The translations under genes were made by a program, and so were the position numbers. The notes below the pieces were generated by a model that ran no database searches, had not been told where the DNA came from, and saw only the letters and a list, made by a program, of their open reading frames with translations. 64,000 bases of DNA from Butyrivibrio sp. YAB3001 (GTDB lineage Bacteria; Bacillota; Clostridia; Lachnospirales; Lachnospiraceae). This document shows, piece by piece, positions 8,059 through 16,299 of this stretch; the stretch's first letter is position 1, and each line of letters starts with the position of its first letter. The stretch is from positions 1-64,000 of the forward strand of contig NZ_FOKR01000003.1 in NCBI RefSeq assembly GCF_900112195.1, in the 5' to 3' direction.

Positions 8059-9519
8059 TCAAAGTTTTCTCCACTCCTCTTTTGCTAAAAATAAAAATCT
8101 ACTCCATTCACAATATAAATCCTGTGCATCTTTTTTTAACTTATCCAGACTAAGTAACAGAGTAAATTCAATTACAGTTATCCAAAACAAGCATCTCGGA
8201 GCATCTACATAAAAATAATCAGTTCCATGAATGATATCTGAAAATAGAATGCACGTCCCCCCAATATTCCATGCTTCTATTGCAAGTATTGATAAAAGGT
8301 ATGTCATATCAATTTTTCGAAACAAATATAAACATCGATATATCTTTCTGTTACGTATGCATAGGGAAGCTGCCTTTATGCATACCACAAATCCCAAAAC
8401 TGCACTTTCGGTCAGCCATGGCTGATATTCTCCCATTCCACTTATTGCCCCTTTAGCAATGAGCAATATTCCAAAAATAACATAACTCCAAATGTGCTTA
8501 ACCTGCATCCCATACCATGGCCTGACCATGATACCCACTATCATCCCGATAATATCTCTCATTTTCTTAGGACGGTCTGCAGGATGGTAGCTGCACATTT
8601 TTCTAAGTATCATATACAAGTAATCATCATCTTCACTATCGTTTACAGGCTTTTCTAAAACATAATCTTCCTGATATTGCAATTCTAAGTTTGGACTATA
8701 ATTACTCGATCCAATCTTAACCAATTGATTTCGAAGAATATAAATAGCCATGCCAAGTGAATAGATATCTGCAGCAGCATCAAATTTCCTTACAGTGCAG
8801 TTATAAACCTCCGGAGCGACATATCCATTCGTATACCCCGCAACTTTTGCGACTCCAAATTCAGTTTGTACTGCACTTCCGAAATCGCCCAACTTATATA
8901 TTTTATGCACTTTGTCATAAAATATGTTTTCCAGCTTTATGTCTCCATGTAATATTTTGCGTTTGTGTGCTGCTTCAACCGCACATGCAGTGTCATAAAA
9001 AAGCTTCATTACCTCTTCATTAGTTTTACTGATAAGCTCATTATTAAAACACTTTATCTTACCGGACTCATCTTTATATATGACCGGTTGAAGTTTTTCC
9101 ATACGAATAAATGCAAGAGTAATACAGTTACAGTCATATTTAAATTCATCTTTAGCTGACTCTTTCTGCATTATTTGTGTCTTTGTAACCTGTCCATCTT
9201 CATTGAGCCACAGCTTAAGACAAACAGCTTCATAGATCTTAACTACATTTTTACATTGCCTTGCAACCTCTTGTTGCAACATAGTTTCTCGATGGATTCC
9301 TATGTAATCAGCAAAGTCTTTAAAGCCAATTACTTTTATTACTCCTTCACATTTTCCATCACGGCGTCTATAGCAATCGAATACATAGCCCGATCCGCCT
9401 TCACCTAATTCTTTATTTTGATTCGAAAAAAATATAGAGCTATTCGTAAACGGCAACTGCATTTTATCCAGTTGCCATAATATTTCCTCTATTTCTTTTT
9501 TTGTCCAGCTCGTATCCAT
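8059..9519 (-). CDS. Membrane Ser/Thr protein kinase (PknB-like)
   Basis: Kinase domain at residues ~35-320: glycine loop LGEGGSGYVFDC (38-49), lysine in VIKV (62), catalytic loop LHGDIKLEN (HGD in place of HRD), GDFGSA and an APEV motif. The key Lys, catalytic Asp, Asn and DFG Asp are all present, so it is probably active. The C-terminal ~150 residues hold about four hydrophobic segments, so the kinase is membrane-bound with the catalytic domain in the cytoplasm. There are no PASTA repeats, unlike housekeeping PrkC. It overlaps the upstream kinase gene by 31 bases and is the last gene of the chaperone/kinase operon. Substrates may include the operon's own FHA-linked partners (inference). Confidence 0.88.
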   Translation of the reverse strand: MDTSWTKKEIEEILWQLDKMQLPFTNSSIFFSNQNKELGEGGSGYVFDCYRRRDGKCEGVIKVIGFKDFADYIGIHRETMLQQEVARQCKNVVKIYEAVCLKLWLNEDGQVTKTQIMQKESAKDEFKYDCNCITLAFIRMEKLQPVIYKDESGKIKCFNNELISKTNEEVMKLFYDTACAVEAAHKRKILHGDIKLENIFYDKVHKIYKLGDFGSAVQTEFGVAKVAGYTNGYVAPEVYNCTVRKFDAAADIYSLGMAIYILRNQLVKIGSSNYSPNLELQYQEDYVLEKPVNDSEDDDYLYMILRKMCSYHPADRPKKMRDIIGMIVGIMVRPWYGMQVKHIWSYVIFGILLIAKGAISGMGEYQPWLTESAVLGFVVCIKAASLCIRNRKIYRCLYLFRKIDMTYLLSILAIEAWNIGGTCILFSDIIHGTDYFYVDAPRCLFWITVIEFTLLLSLDKLKKDAQDLYCEWSRFLFLAKEEWRKL

Positions 9520-11177
9520 TTGTATAAATCCCTAATCAAACAAACGATCATTGTCAACATACCGCACAATCGAAAGAAATACTCAACATAATCTCTGTGA
9601 AGTATGCTCTTTCTGGCACCATAATACTCAGGGCTTCGAAATAGTATCACCATCAATATCAATGGCAATAAGTACCTGAACAATCGATAGTAAAATAATA
9701 GAATTATATTTCCCTGTTTGAACTTTATGCGGTAATTCATCAATCTCTGTATCAAAATAATCAATATAGTAACAATAAAAAAATAAACTGCTTTCGGAAC
9801 ATAGTGCGTAAACGTATATTCAAGAGGAATGGCCAGAAGTGCTCCCGGCACAACAGCAATCATTACAGAAGGAGTCAATGACAATATACAAACATATATT
9901 GCAACCATTATTCCTTCGTAATTATGATGCGCATAACCATCCCACGTTATTCTTGCCACCTCTGCCAGCAATACAACAAACAGCGGCATCATCAAAGCCA
10001 CATACAGTATTTCCTTTTTTCTATAATCAATCTTGTTACGATGCTTCTCTTCAATCAAAAGTAATCGCTTTGAATTCTCATTTTGTAAAGCGTTTGACTG
10101 AATATTAGGCTGTTCTCTCAGATTCTTTATATTTGAGTTATCTTTGCAAATCGTTTCTTCGTCTATACAAACTGTCTCTTCATTATCATTATGCTCAACA
10201 TCAACATCTGTAATCATTTCTTCATGATGTTTCAAACCATTAATTTCAACCATTACCGCTTCCATGGAAGGATAACGATCATTTAAATCAAATGCACAGA
10301 GAGTACGAATGATACAAGCCATCTGCTCAGATGCATTCACCGGAGCCGGCAATATAAAATCATTTTCATATTGTCTTCCTGAAGGATGATAACCATTTGA
10401 TCCAGGAAATCGAAGTTCATTAAGCAGAACATACAAACACATTCCAAAGGAATATATATCTGCCATTTCGTTGTAATATGCCTTATTCATAGTATTCAGC
10501 ACTTCAGGTGCCACATACCCCGCAGAGCCCAATCGTGTCATTGTGCGATTTGTAATCTGAACTGTAGCAATACCAAAATCCCCCAATTTGTAGCACATAT
10601 TCTTTTCATCCCAAAAGATATTTTCAAGCTTCACATCGCGATGCAAAATTCCTATACTATGCGCAACCATCAATGCCTTAGAAATATCCCCAGCCATCTT
10701 TATTACGCCTTCTTCTGTGGTCAATTCCTCACGCCTTATTGCAGCTTTATGAAACTTATTGATATACATAATTGGTTCCAGCTTTTCCATTAGGATCATC
10801 TGTAAATGAATATGTGCATTATTGCTTTCAGCATCGTTCAGTAATACTTTTTCTATATTGCCTTCGTAATCAAGAATTATCCTATATTCTACTGCCGCAA
10901 TAATACTTACTACATTGTCACTTGCAGCACTTACCTGACTTTGCAAATTTATCTCAGCTTTAAAATCACGGCTTGGAGCTGCATCCATGAATATTACTTT
11001 TAATGCATATTTCCGCTCTTCATTAGAGTCCTGCTCCATCTGATATATTCGTGATGAACCACCTTGCCCAAGAATAATAGGTTTCTTGTCTACATATGAA
11101 AGATGATATCCAGAAAATAAAAAGCCCCTATTATTTAGTTGTGACAGCACGTCATCAAGATAGCTTTCCGTTCCCAC
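9489..11177 (-). CDS. Membrane Ser/Thr protein kinase (PknB-like), second copy
   Basis: Kinase domain at ~35-315: LGQGGSSRIYQM loop, YALKVIF lysine, canonical LHRDVKLEN catalytic loop, GDFGIAT and YVAPEV. An acidic Asp/Glu-rich linker (~325-385) connects to a C-terminal region with four to five transmembrane helices. It starts at GTG 11177 behind GAGGAG. The sequence is clearly paralogous to the kinase just downstream but only moderately similar, and it keeps HRD. It lies ten bases after an FHA gene. FHA domains bind phosphothreonine, so the pair suggests a phosphorylation-read-out couple. Confidence 0.9.
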   Translation of the reverse strand: MGTESYLDDVLSQLNNRGFLFSGYHLSYVDKKPIILGQGGSSRIYQMEQDSNEERKYALKVIFMDAAPSRDFKAEINLQSQVSAASDNVVSIIAAVEYRIILDYEGNIEKVLLNDAESNNAHIHLQMILMEKLEPIMYINKFHKAAIRREELTTEEGVIKMAGDISKALMVAHSIGILHRDVKLENIFWDEKNMCYKLGDFGIATVQITNRTMTRLGSAGYVAPEVLNTMNKAYYNEMADIYSFGMCLYVLLNELRFPGSNGYHPSGRQYENDFILPAPVNASEQMACIIRTLCAFDLNDRYPSMEAVMVEINGLKHHEEMITDVDVEHNDNEETVCIDEETICKDNSNIKNLREQPNIQSNALQNENSKRLLLIEEKHRNKIDYRKKEILYVALMMPLFVVLLAEVARITWDGYAHHNYEGIMVAIYVCILSLTPSVMIAVVPGALLAIPLEYTFTHYVPKAVYFFIVTILIILIQRLMNYRIKFKQGNIILLFYYRLFRYLLPLILMVILFRSPEYYGARKSILHRDYVEYFFRLCGMLTMIVCLIRDLYKWIRAGQKKK

Positions 11178-11186
11178 CTTTTCTCC

Positions 11187-11732
11187 TCAAATCTCCATAA
11201 ACTCCACTTTTCCGGTTATATAGACATAGTCACCCAGATATATAGCGCGCCCGCTTTTACTATCCACTAATAAACCACATGTTGGATTCTGAAATCTGTC
11301 TGTTATCCCATCACACTTTATCGCAAAGCAATCAGTATTCTTTGCATCAATAGTTCTCCAATCTCCATCAAATGACTTATCAAAAAAGAAAGATACCACA
11401 TTGGCATTGCTTTCCATATCATAGACAGAACCGCCAAACACAAGACAGTCCTTGTCACTTAGCATAATAGGGCGTTTTCTTCCCCCATATCCGCTTCGAA
11501 TGTAATTTGCGTTGTATGCAGTTCGCCTCTCATCACTTTCATTAAAGAAAAACCAATATCCATCAATATTTGCAAACATACCATGCCTGCGACTTATAGT
11601 TGGCAAATATAGTTTAATATCCGGATCATTTCCTGCTGATGGGCGCCCAATCTTCCATTGGGCACGGTTATCTAATTTATATACATGCGTTAATCCGTTT
11701 TCAATTACCAAAAGGGTATGCTCTTTTATCAT
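11187..11732 (-). CDS. FHA-domain protein
   Basis: FHA core at residues ~10-100: WKIGRPSAGNDPDIKL, then TISRRHGMFANIDGYWFFFN and a later N-x-N turn (YNANYI). The conserved Gly-Arg, Ser-Arg-x-His and distal Asn expected of a phosphothreonine-binding loop set are present. The C-terminal ~80 residues are a small beta domain without a family. ATG 11732 has AGGAAG and follows the upstream stop directly; ATG 11747 is the alternative. It probably links kinase output to a partner in the same operon (inference). Confidence 0.85.
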   Translation of the reverse strand: MIKEHTLLVIENGLTHVYKLDNRAQWKIGRPSAGNDPDIKLYLPTISRRHGMFANIDGYWFFFNESDERRTAYNANYIRSGYGGRKRPIMLSDKDCLVFGGSVYDMESNANVVSFFFDKSFDGDWRTIDAKNTDCFAIKCDGITDRFQNPTCGLLVDSKSGRAIYLGDYVYITGKVEFMEI

Positions 11733-11733
11733 A

Positions 11734-12807
11734 TTATTCTTCCTCATCCACCCTTGTTATTTCATTAAAAAACCGCTCTATTTCCGGATATTTACGATAT
11801 TTGTTCAAAATATCATACGCATAGTTAAGCAGTGCATATTGGGAGACCTCACCATCTTCATCCGGATCATATAGGCCTTCTAAATCTGCACTCTCCGTAA
11901 TAAAAATGATCAAAGCTTCAAAAACATTCTTCGCATATAGTTCTTTCATGTGGGCTCTGCGAAGCATCTCATCAATATCTACGCGATACATATTTAAATG
12001 AATTCCTAATGAAATTATCTTTTCTCTCGTTGGAATCCATTTCCTATTTTGGATTTCTGAAACAGCTCTTTTAAGTGATGCTGACCACTTCTGTTCATCA
12101 GCAATACCATAAATGGGTGAATTCGCATACATTCCATCAATTCCAAAAAGCCCGGATTTTTCACTATCCTCCGCCCCATAAAACAATGCATGGACATAGG
12201 CATATAGACGATGATAAGTATTCTTAAATGTTCCAATATTCTCTGAAATGAATTTTACCAGCTCAACCTCAGCCTCAATATCTGAGACCATTGCCCCGAA
12301 GTATTCAGTATCTATTTCCACTTCTTCCGGAGAATTATCTGTAATACTCTTCTCTAATTCGCCAAGTATCCTTCTATACTGTTCACAACGCTTCTCGTTA
12401 TATGTATTGATTACGAACAAACAAACACAGTCGGAAAGAATTTTCGGATACAATTCCTGATAAAATCCGTACTTAGTTAGTAACTCATTTATTTGATTCA
12501 GATCGTATCCGGCAACCAATCCAATGCGAATCATATTCTCCCTAGATGGAATAATTCCCTTTAGCCACGAGTCAAGTGTTGGCCTGGAACATCCAATTAC
12601 TGCTGCCAGTGAAGTTTTTGAATACTTTGCTTTTTTTAATAACTGTCCCTTCAGTAAATCATCGAATACTTCTTTACTCTTTTTCTCCCAACGAGACTTC
12701 TGCTCGTAAAGATTAGAGATTATTTCATCCAGATTCATCAAGTCATCACAGCTTTCCAGCATGGATGAAACTATTTCTGTATATTCATAATTATTTTCGT
12801 TACTCAT
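11734..12807 (-). CDS. HTH-containing helical protein
   Basis: Residues ~70-105 contain a helix-turn-helix pattern, KTSLAAVIGCSRPTLDSWL, followed by PSRENMIRIGLVAGYDLNQ. This resembles a Cro/C1-type domain embedded between helical regions. A related 'P-T-R-E-K-I-I-x-L-G' segment recurs at ~245-260 (WIPTREKIISLGIHLNMY), suggesting an internal repeat with a degraded second HTH. ATG 12807 or 12810 overlaps the upstream stop. It might be an operon regulator or a structural adaptor; DNA binding is not proven. Confidence 0.6.
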   Translation of the reverse strand: MSNENNYEYTEIVSSMLESCDDLMNLDEIISNLYEQKSRWEKKSKEVFDDLLKGQLLKKAKYSKTSLAAVIGCSRPTLDSWLKGIIPSRENMIRIGLVAGYDLNQINELLTKYGFYQELYPKILSDCVCLFVINTYNEKRCEQYRRILGELEKSITDNSPEEVEIDTEYFGAMVSDIEAEVELVKFISENIGTFKNTYHRLYAYVHALFYGAEDSEKSGLFGIDGMYANSPIYGIADEQKWSASLKRAVSEIQNRKWIPTREKIISLGIHLNMYRVDIDEMLRRAHMKELYAKNVFEALIIFITESADLEGLYDPDEDGEVSQYALLNYAYDILNKYRKYPEIERFFNEITRVDEEE

Positions 12808-14038
12808 CATAACTTTCCTGGCTTGAGCCATCATCCGAATTCATGTCTTCGTCTTCTGTAGATGTTGTAGGTCCAAAAGTAGTTGAACTATCAAATCTGA
12901 TAACCGGCATATTGTTATTGAAATATTTACCAACTGTAAACAAAAGCAATAAAAGCACCATTACAAAAACAGTCTTCCATTTACGCTCTTTTTTCTTTTT
13001 GTTAACAGCATTAATGAGTTTTTTTACATTTGTGCTTTCCAGATTAAGATCTTCTATATATCTTTGTGCAATATTTAATTTATCCAGATCATAGGGGTAA
13101 TGGTCAGTATAAGCACTGGATAAAATTCTCTTTGCTTCTTTGACCTTTTCATCATTATCCCCTGGGCTATCTATGAATTGTTGCAGTGAATCTGCTCCTT
13201 TGGGGATACTTCTGTATACTCCGATACCATTTATCCTTGCGTATCCTTTCCAGAAGGTTCCAACAGGATCATTCATTTTTTCCAGCTTGCACGCATATTT
13301 ATATCCTTCGCTTCTTTCCTCCTGGCTCTTTCGTGGCTTTATATAATACTCTGCAAGTTCTGCAAAACCTACCCTGTTATTCATTGCAACAAGTTGTTTC
13401 ATATTGTAGAGATAGTTATTATCATCCTTGATATTCTTGTAAAATAAACCGAGCTTTTCCAGGTTATATTCTTCCCCGCCGTTTCTTATTTCCAAAGCTT
13501 TAAGAAGCGCTGATTTATCTTTTACTGTTCTGACCATTGAATCTATCTTCTGATCCAATGTAGCAAACTGCATCTGATCAATATTAAAATTGTCAGATGC
13601 TGCCGGCATTTCTTCCATATCTGCTCCAAGCATTCGTTCAGTGCCCAGATCTATGCTATCAAAGTCAAAATCAACCGCAAGGCTCAGGTCATATCTATAA
13701 TATTCACTGCCAGTTAATTTGATAGCAAAGGAAAAAATCAAAGCAAAATTTTCTTTTTCTCTAATCTTTTCTACTTCAACATCTATATTGGTAATTTCTC
13801 TCGGAGAACAAACTATTGTCTCTTCCACTTTTAATGGATCATGATCCATCTTGGCAAGAACAACATTATCTCCATATGTAATCTTTCCTTTGCGAAAAGA
13901 AATAGTATCCGCCAGATTATTGCATAACACAAACTTAAGCATTCCCTTTTCATAATCTAAGCTCGAAAGTACAATTTTGTATGATTGCTGTTCATCTACA
14001 ACAAAGTCTTTTATATTTTCTTCGACAGTATATTTCAT
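12800..14038 (-). CDS. Sel1/TPR-like single-pass membrane protein
   Basis: An N-terminal ~130-residue beta-rich domain is followed by helical repeats with Sel1 signatures (VGFAELAEYY; GTFWKGYARINGIGVYRSIPKGADSL). A C-terminal transmembrane helix at ~365-385 (TVFVMVLLLLLFTVG) comes before a short acidic Ser/Asp-rich tail. Repeats of this type mediate protein contacts. The same repeat class occurs in the first gene of the operon. It overlaps the next gene by a few bases, so translation is probably coupled. Specific function unknown. Confidence 0.65.
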   Translation of the reverse strand: MKYTVEENIKDFVVDEQQSYKIVLSSLDYEKGMLKFVLCNNLADTISFRKGKITYGDNVVLAKMDHDPLKVEETIVCSPREITNIDVEVEKIREKENFALIFSFAIKLTGSEYYRYDLSLAVDFDFDSIDLGTERMLGADMEEMPAASDNFNIDQMQFATLDQKIDSMVRTVKDKSALLKALEIRNGGEEYNLEKLGLFYKNIKDDNNYLYNMKQLVAMNNRVGFAELAEYYIKPRKSQEERSEGYKYACKLEKMNDPVGTFWKGYARINGIGVYRSIPKGADSLQQFIDSPGDNDEKVKEAKRILSSAYTDHYPYDLDKLNIAQRYIEDLNLESTNVKKLINAVNKKKKERKWKTVFVMVLLLLLFTVGKYFNNNMPVIRFDSSTTFGPTTSTEDEDMNSDDGSSQESYDE

Positions 14039-14039
14039 G

Positions 14040-14516
14040 TCACACTGAACCTCTCATATTGCTACAATCATCAGAAATCACCTGTATTACAATAGGCTCG
14101 CTAAGATAGTAATGTTTATTGGCATACTTTTCTTTAATATCTTTTCTTGACCTATAAAATGAATGCAAAACACTTGCCAGAATAACGATTAGAATAAACT
14201 CTGCTGACACACAGAAGCCGCCTAACAGAAGCACGAACCACAAAGATGCAATTATGGCCAACATCTTTAAAACTCCAAATACAGAAGGAGTAATGTATGC
14301 AAATTCTATCTTATCTACCAGATTAGCGAATAAATTCCCGAACTGGCTTTCAAAAAAGCGAGTAATAGGTGCATTACTTTCAATGTTTTTTTCAATAACA
14401 ACAGTGCAAAAGCCAACAGCCCCAAGAAAAAAAGCAACGATACTCCATACATATCCCATCTTCTGGGCAAATTTATAACAGGGATAAAGTCCCAAAATAA
14501 GTGCTATAGCCAGCAT
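14040..14516 (-). CDS. Small membrane protein of the chaperone/kinase operon
   Basis: 158 residues: an N-terminal helix (MLAIALILGLYPCYKFAQKM), another (YVWSIVAFFLGAVGFCTVVI), and a long hydrophobic stretch near 80-110 (VLKMLAIIASLWFVLLLGG). The start has AAGGATG at a good distance. No family recognised. It ends one base before the next gene, so it is translationally linked to the Sel1/TM gene. It may help seat the chaperone/AAA+ set at the membrane (inference). Confidence 0.6.
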   Translation of the reverse strand: MLAIALILGLYPCYKFAQKMGYVWSIVAFFLGAVGFCTVVIEKNIESNAPITRFFESQFGNLFANLVDKIEFAYITPSVFGVLKMLAIIASLWFVLLLGGFCVSAEFILIVILASVLHSFYRSRKDIKEKYANKHYYLSEPIVIQVISDDCSNMRGSV

Positions 14517-14528
14517 AAAATCATCCTT

Positions 14529-14822
14529 TCAAACAAGCATTCCATTAAAATCTTCAACCAACTTATCAATATTTGTAATATTCTTTTCACCTATGTACCT
14601 GGTAATAACAGTACCTGCAGGAATACGAGATTTATATTTTTCATTGTCAAAAGAAAAAACAACCTCAACTGAAATATCAAGTCTGTTTGCCAGATATGGC
14701 AAAAGCTCATGGAGCATTTTTTCTCCATATGTAGCCTCATCTACCGTTATAGTCGCATTCTTTTTGGCACTTACTATACTGTCTCTTAATTGTTTAAAAT
14801 ATTCTACTCTTCCCATATTCAT
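14529..14822 (-). CDS. Small conserved-looking protein between AAA+ and membrane genes
   Basis: 97 residues with alternating helix and strand: YFKQLRDSIVSAKKNATI, EKMLHELLPYLANRLDISVE and AGTVITRYIGEKNITNID. No family recognised and no signal peptide, so it is probably cytoplasmic. ATG 14822 sits very close to AAGGG; ATG 14816 (MGRVEYF) has better spacing. It follows the AAA+ gene by six bases, so it might be an adaptor for that ATPase (inference). Confidence 0.5.
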   Translation of the reverse strand: MNMGRVEYFKQLRDSIVSAKKNATITVDEATYGEKMLHELLPYLANRLDISVEVVFSFDNEKYKSRIPAGTVITRYIGEKNITNIDKLVEDFNGMLV

Positions 14823-14828
14823 AGCCCT

Positions 14829-16283
14829 TTAAAACTCAACATCAGTTAAATCTTCTCCAATTATCTGATTTAACTCAGTTTCAGAAACTTCACTTAGATC
14901 GGAATACATACCTGCTATACGCTTATGCTGGTTTCTGACTATTTTCTCATATAAGTTTCTTACATCACGGCCATTGGCAAATCTGTCTGTTTTCTGCGCA
15001 CAGTATCTGTTAATCTTTTCTTTTGCAGCATCTTTACAGCTGGGAGTAGGTATAAAACCGGCTTTTTTGCATGTATAGTTAAATATTTTCAGCATTTCTT
15101 CAGGTGTATAATCCTCAAAATGAATAAATGTATTAAAACGGGATTTTAATCCGGGATTTGATGATAAAAATTTATCCATCTTACCTGTATACCCGGCAAC
15201 TATCACTATAAGTTTGTCTCTATTATCCTCCATGGATTTGAGTAAAATATTTATTACTTCACGACCATAATCATTGCTACTTTCTGTATCAGACAGCGCA
15301 TACGCTTCATCGATAAAAAGAATTCCGCCCATAGCCTGATTGAGAATTTCTTTTGTGTTTCTCTCTGATTGCCCAATATACGCGCCAACCAGCTTTGACC
15401 TGTCTGCTTCAACCAGCTGGCCCTTTGCAAGTATTCCCATTTTCTTATATATCTGGGCCAGCAGCCTTGCCACAGTCGTTTTACCTGTTCCAGGATTTCC
15501 TGTAAAAACCATATGAAGAGACATATCAGAGTTTTCCATACCTCTGCGCTCTCGTTCTTTCCTGACCTTTAATAGCTCAAGCATTTCCTGAACATTGGCT
15601 TTTACACCATCAAGTCCAATCATTTCATTCAATTCTTTAATGAGATCTTCCAAGTTTTTTTCTCTTTCCTGTTCAGGCTTCTTTTCTTCCTTCAAGTACC
15701 AAAACTTTTCAAAAATGGATTTATTATCGATTCCCTTGTAGTTCACATTCCTACTCTTTACATATTCTTCAAGTGCAAAATATGTAGTTTTTATGCACTC
15801 TTCACGTTTTTCACCATTTTGTCTTTCAAGGCATATGAAACAATCAAGAATAGTCATGTATTCTTTAAAGAAAATAGTTGTAAACTCATCATGTCTGTTA
15901 TTATCCATCTTTAAAGCAAGTAAAACGCAGTATGGAATATCCTCCAGGCTCCCCGTAACATCCTTGGAGATATTCTCATAATTTGCTCTGCATACTCCCT
16001 TTATGAATTTTCTATAGCCCTCAACCCCCTGGGTAAGCTCATCTTTGTTGTTTATAATATGTTCAACAAAAAACATCTCAGAACCAGAAAGCTCATCCTC
16101 ATAACTTGATGTGATCTCAACCAACTTCTTTTGAAGTTGAAGATCAAAAATAGCTGCCAGGCTAAGATTATCCAATCCTTGTGGCTTAATTATCTGATTC
16201 TCGTAATCAATACAAAACCCCAAAAGTTCATTATATGCATCATATGCTGCATTAAATATTTTTTCCTGTCGACCTTCTAACAC
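14829..16283 (-). CDS. AAA+ ATPase, CbxX/CfqX (EccA, SpoVK-like) family
   Basis: The N-terminal ~205 residues are helical and unrecognised. The AAA+ core starts near 212: LNEMIGLDGVKANVQEM (family box), Walker A GNPGTGKTT (262-270), sensor region, Walker B GGILFIDEAYAL (~320-331), then GREVINILLKSMED and a SRFNTFIHFEDY arginine-finger region. This is the CbxX family, which includes Rubisco activase CbbX and the type VII secretion ATPase EccA. No Rubisco genes are present. Between Hsp70 and small/membrane genes, it is likely a remodelling partner of the chaperones. A role with the type VII locus 30 kb away is possible but not shown. Confidence 0.88.
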   Translation of the reverse strand: MLEGRQEKIFNAAYDAYNELLGFCIDYENQIIKPQGLDNLSLAAIFDLQLQKKLVEITSSYEDELSGSEMFFVEHIINNKDELTQGVEGYRKFIKGVCRANYENISKDVTGSLEDIPYCVLLALKMDNNRHDEFTTIFFKEYMTILDCFICLERQNGEKREECIKTTYFALEEYVKSRNVNYKGIDNKSIFEKFWYLKEEKKPEQEREKNLEDLIKELNEMIGLDGVKANVQEMLELLKVRKERERRGMENSDMSLHMVFTGNPGTGKTTVARLLAQIYKKMGILAKGQLVEADRSKLVGAYIGQSERNTKEILNQAMGGILFIDEAYALSDTESSNDYGREVINILLKSMEDNRDKLIVIVAGYTGKMDKFLSSNPGLKSRFNTFIHFEDYTPEEMLKIFNYTCKKAGFIPTPSCKDAAKEKINRYCAQKTDRFANGRDVRNLYEKIVRNQHKRIAGMYSDLSEVSETELNQIIGEDLTDVEF

Positions 16284-16299
16284 TTTTTACCTCATTTCT

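Noticed and set aside
14829..16283. AAA+ ATPase as Rubisco activase CbbX
   Set aside because: No Rubisco or Calvin-cycle genes; family includes EccA and SpoVK-like proteins, and neighbours are chaperones.
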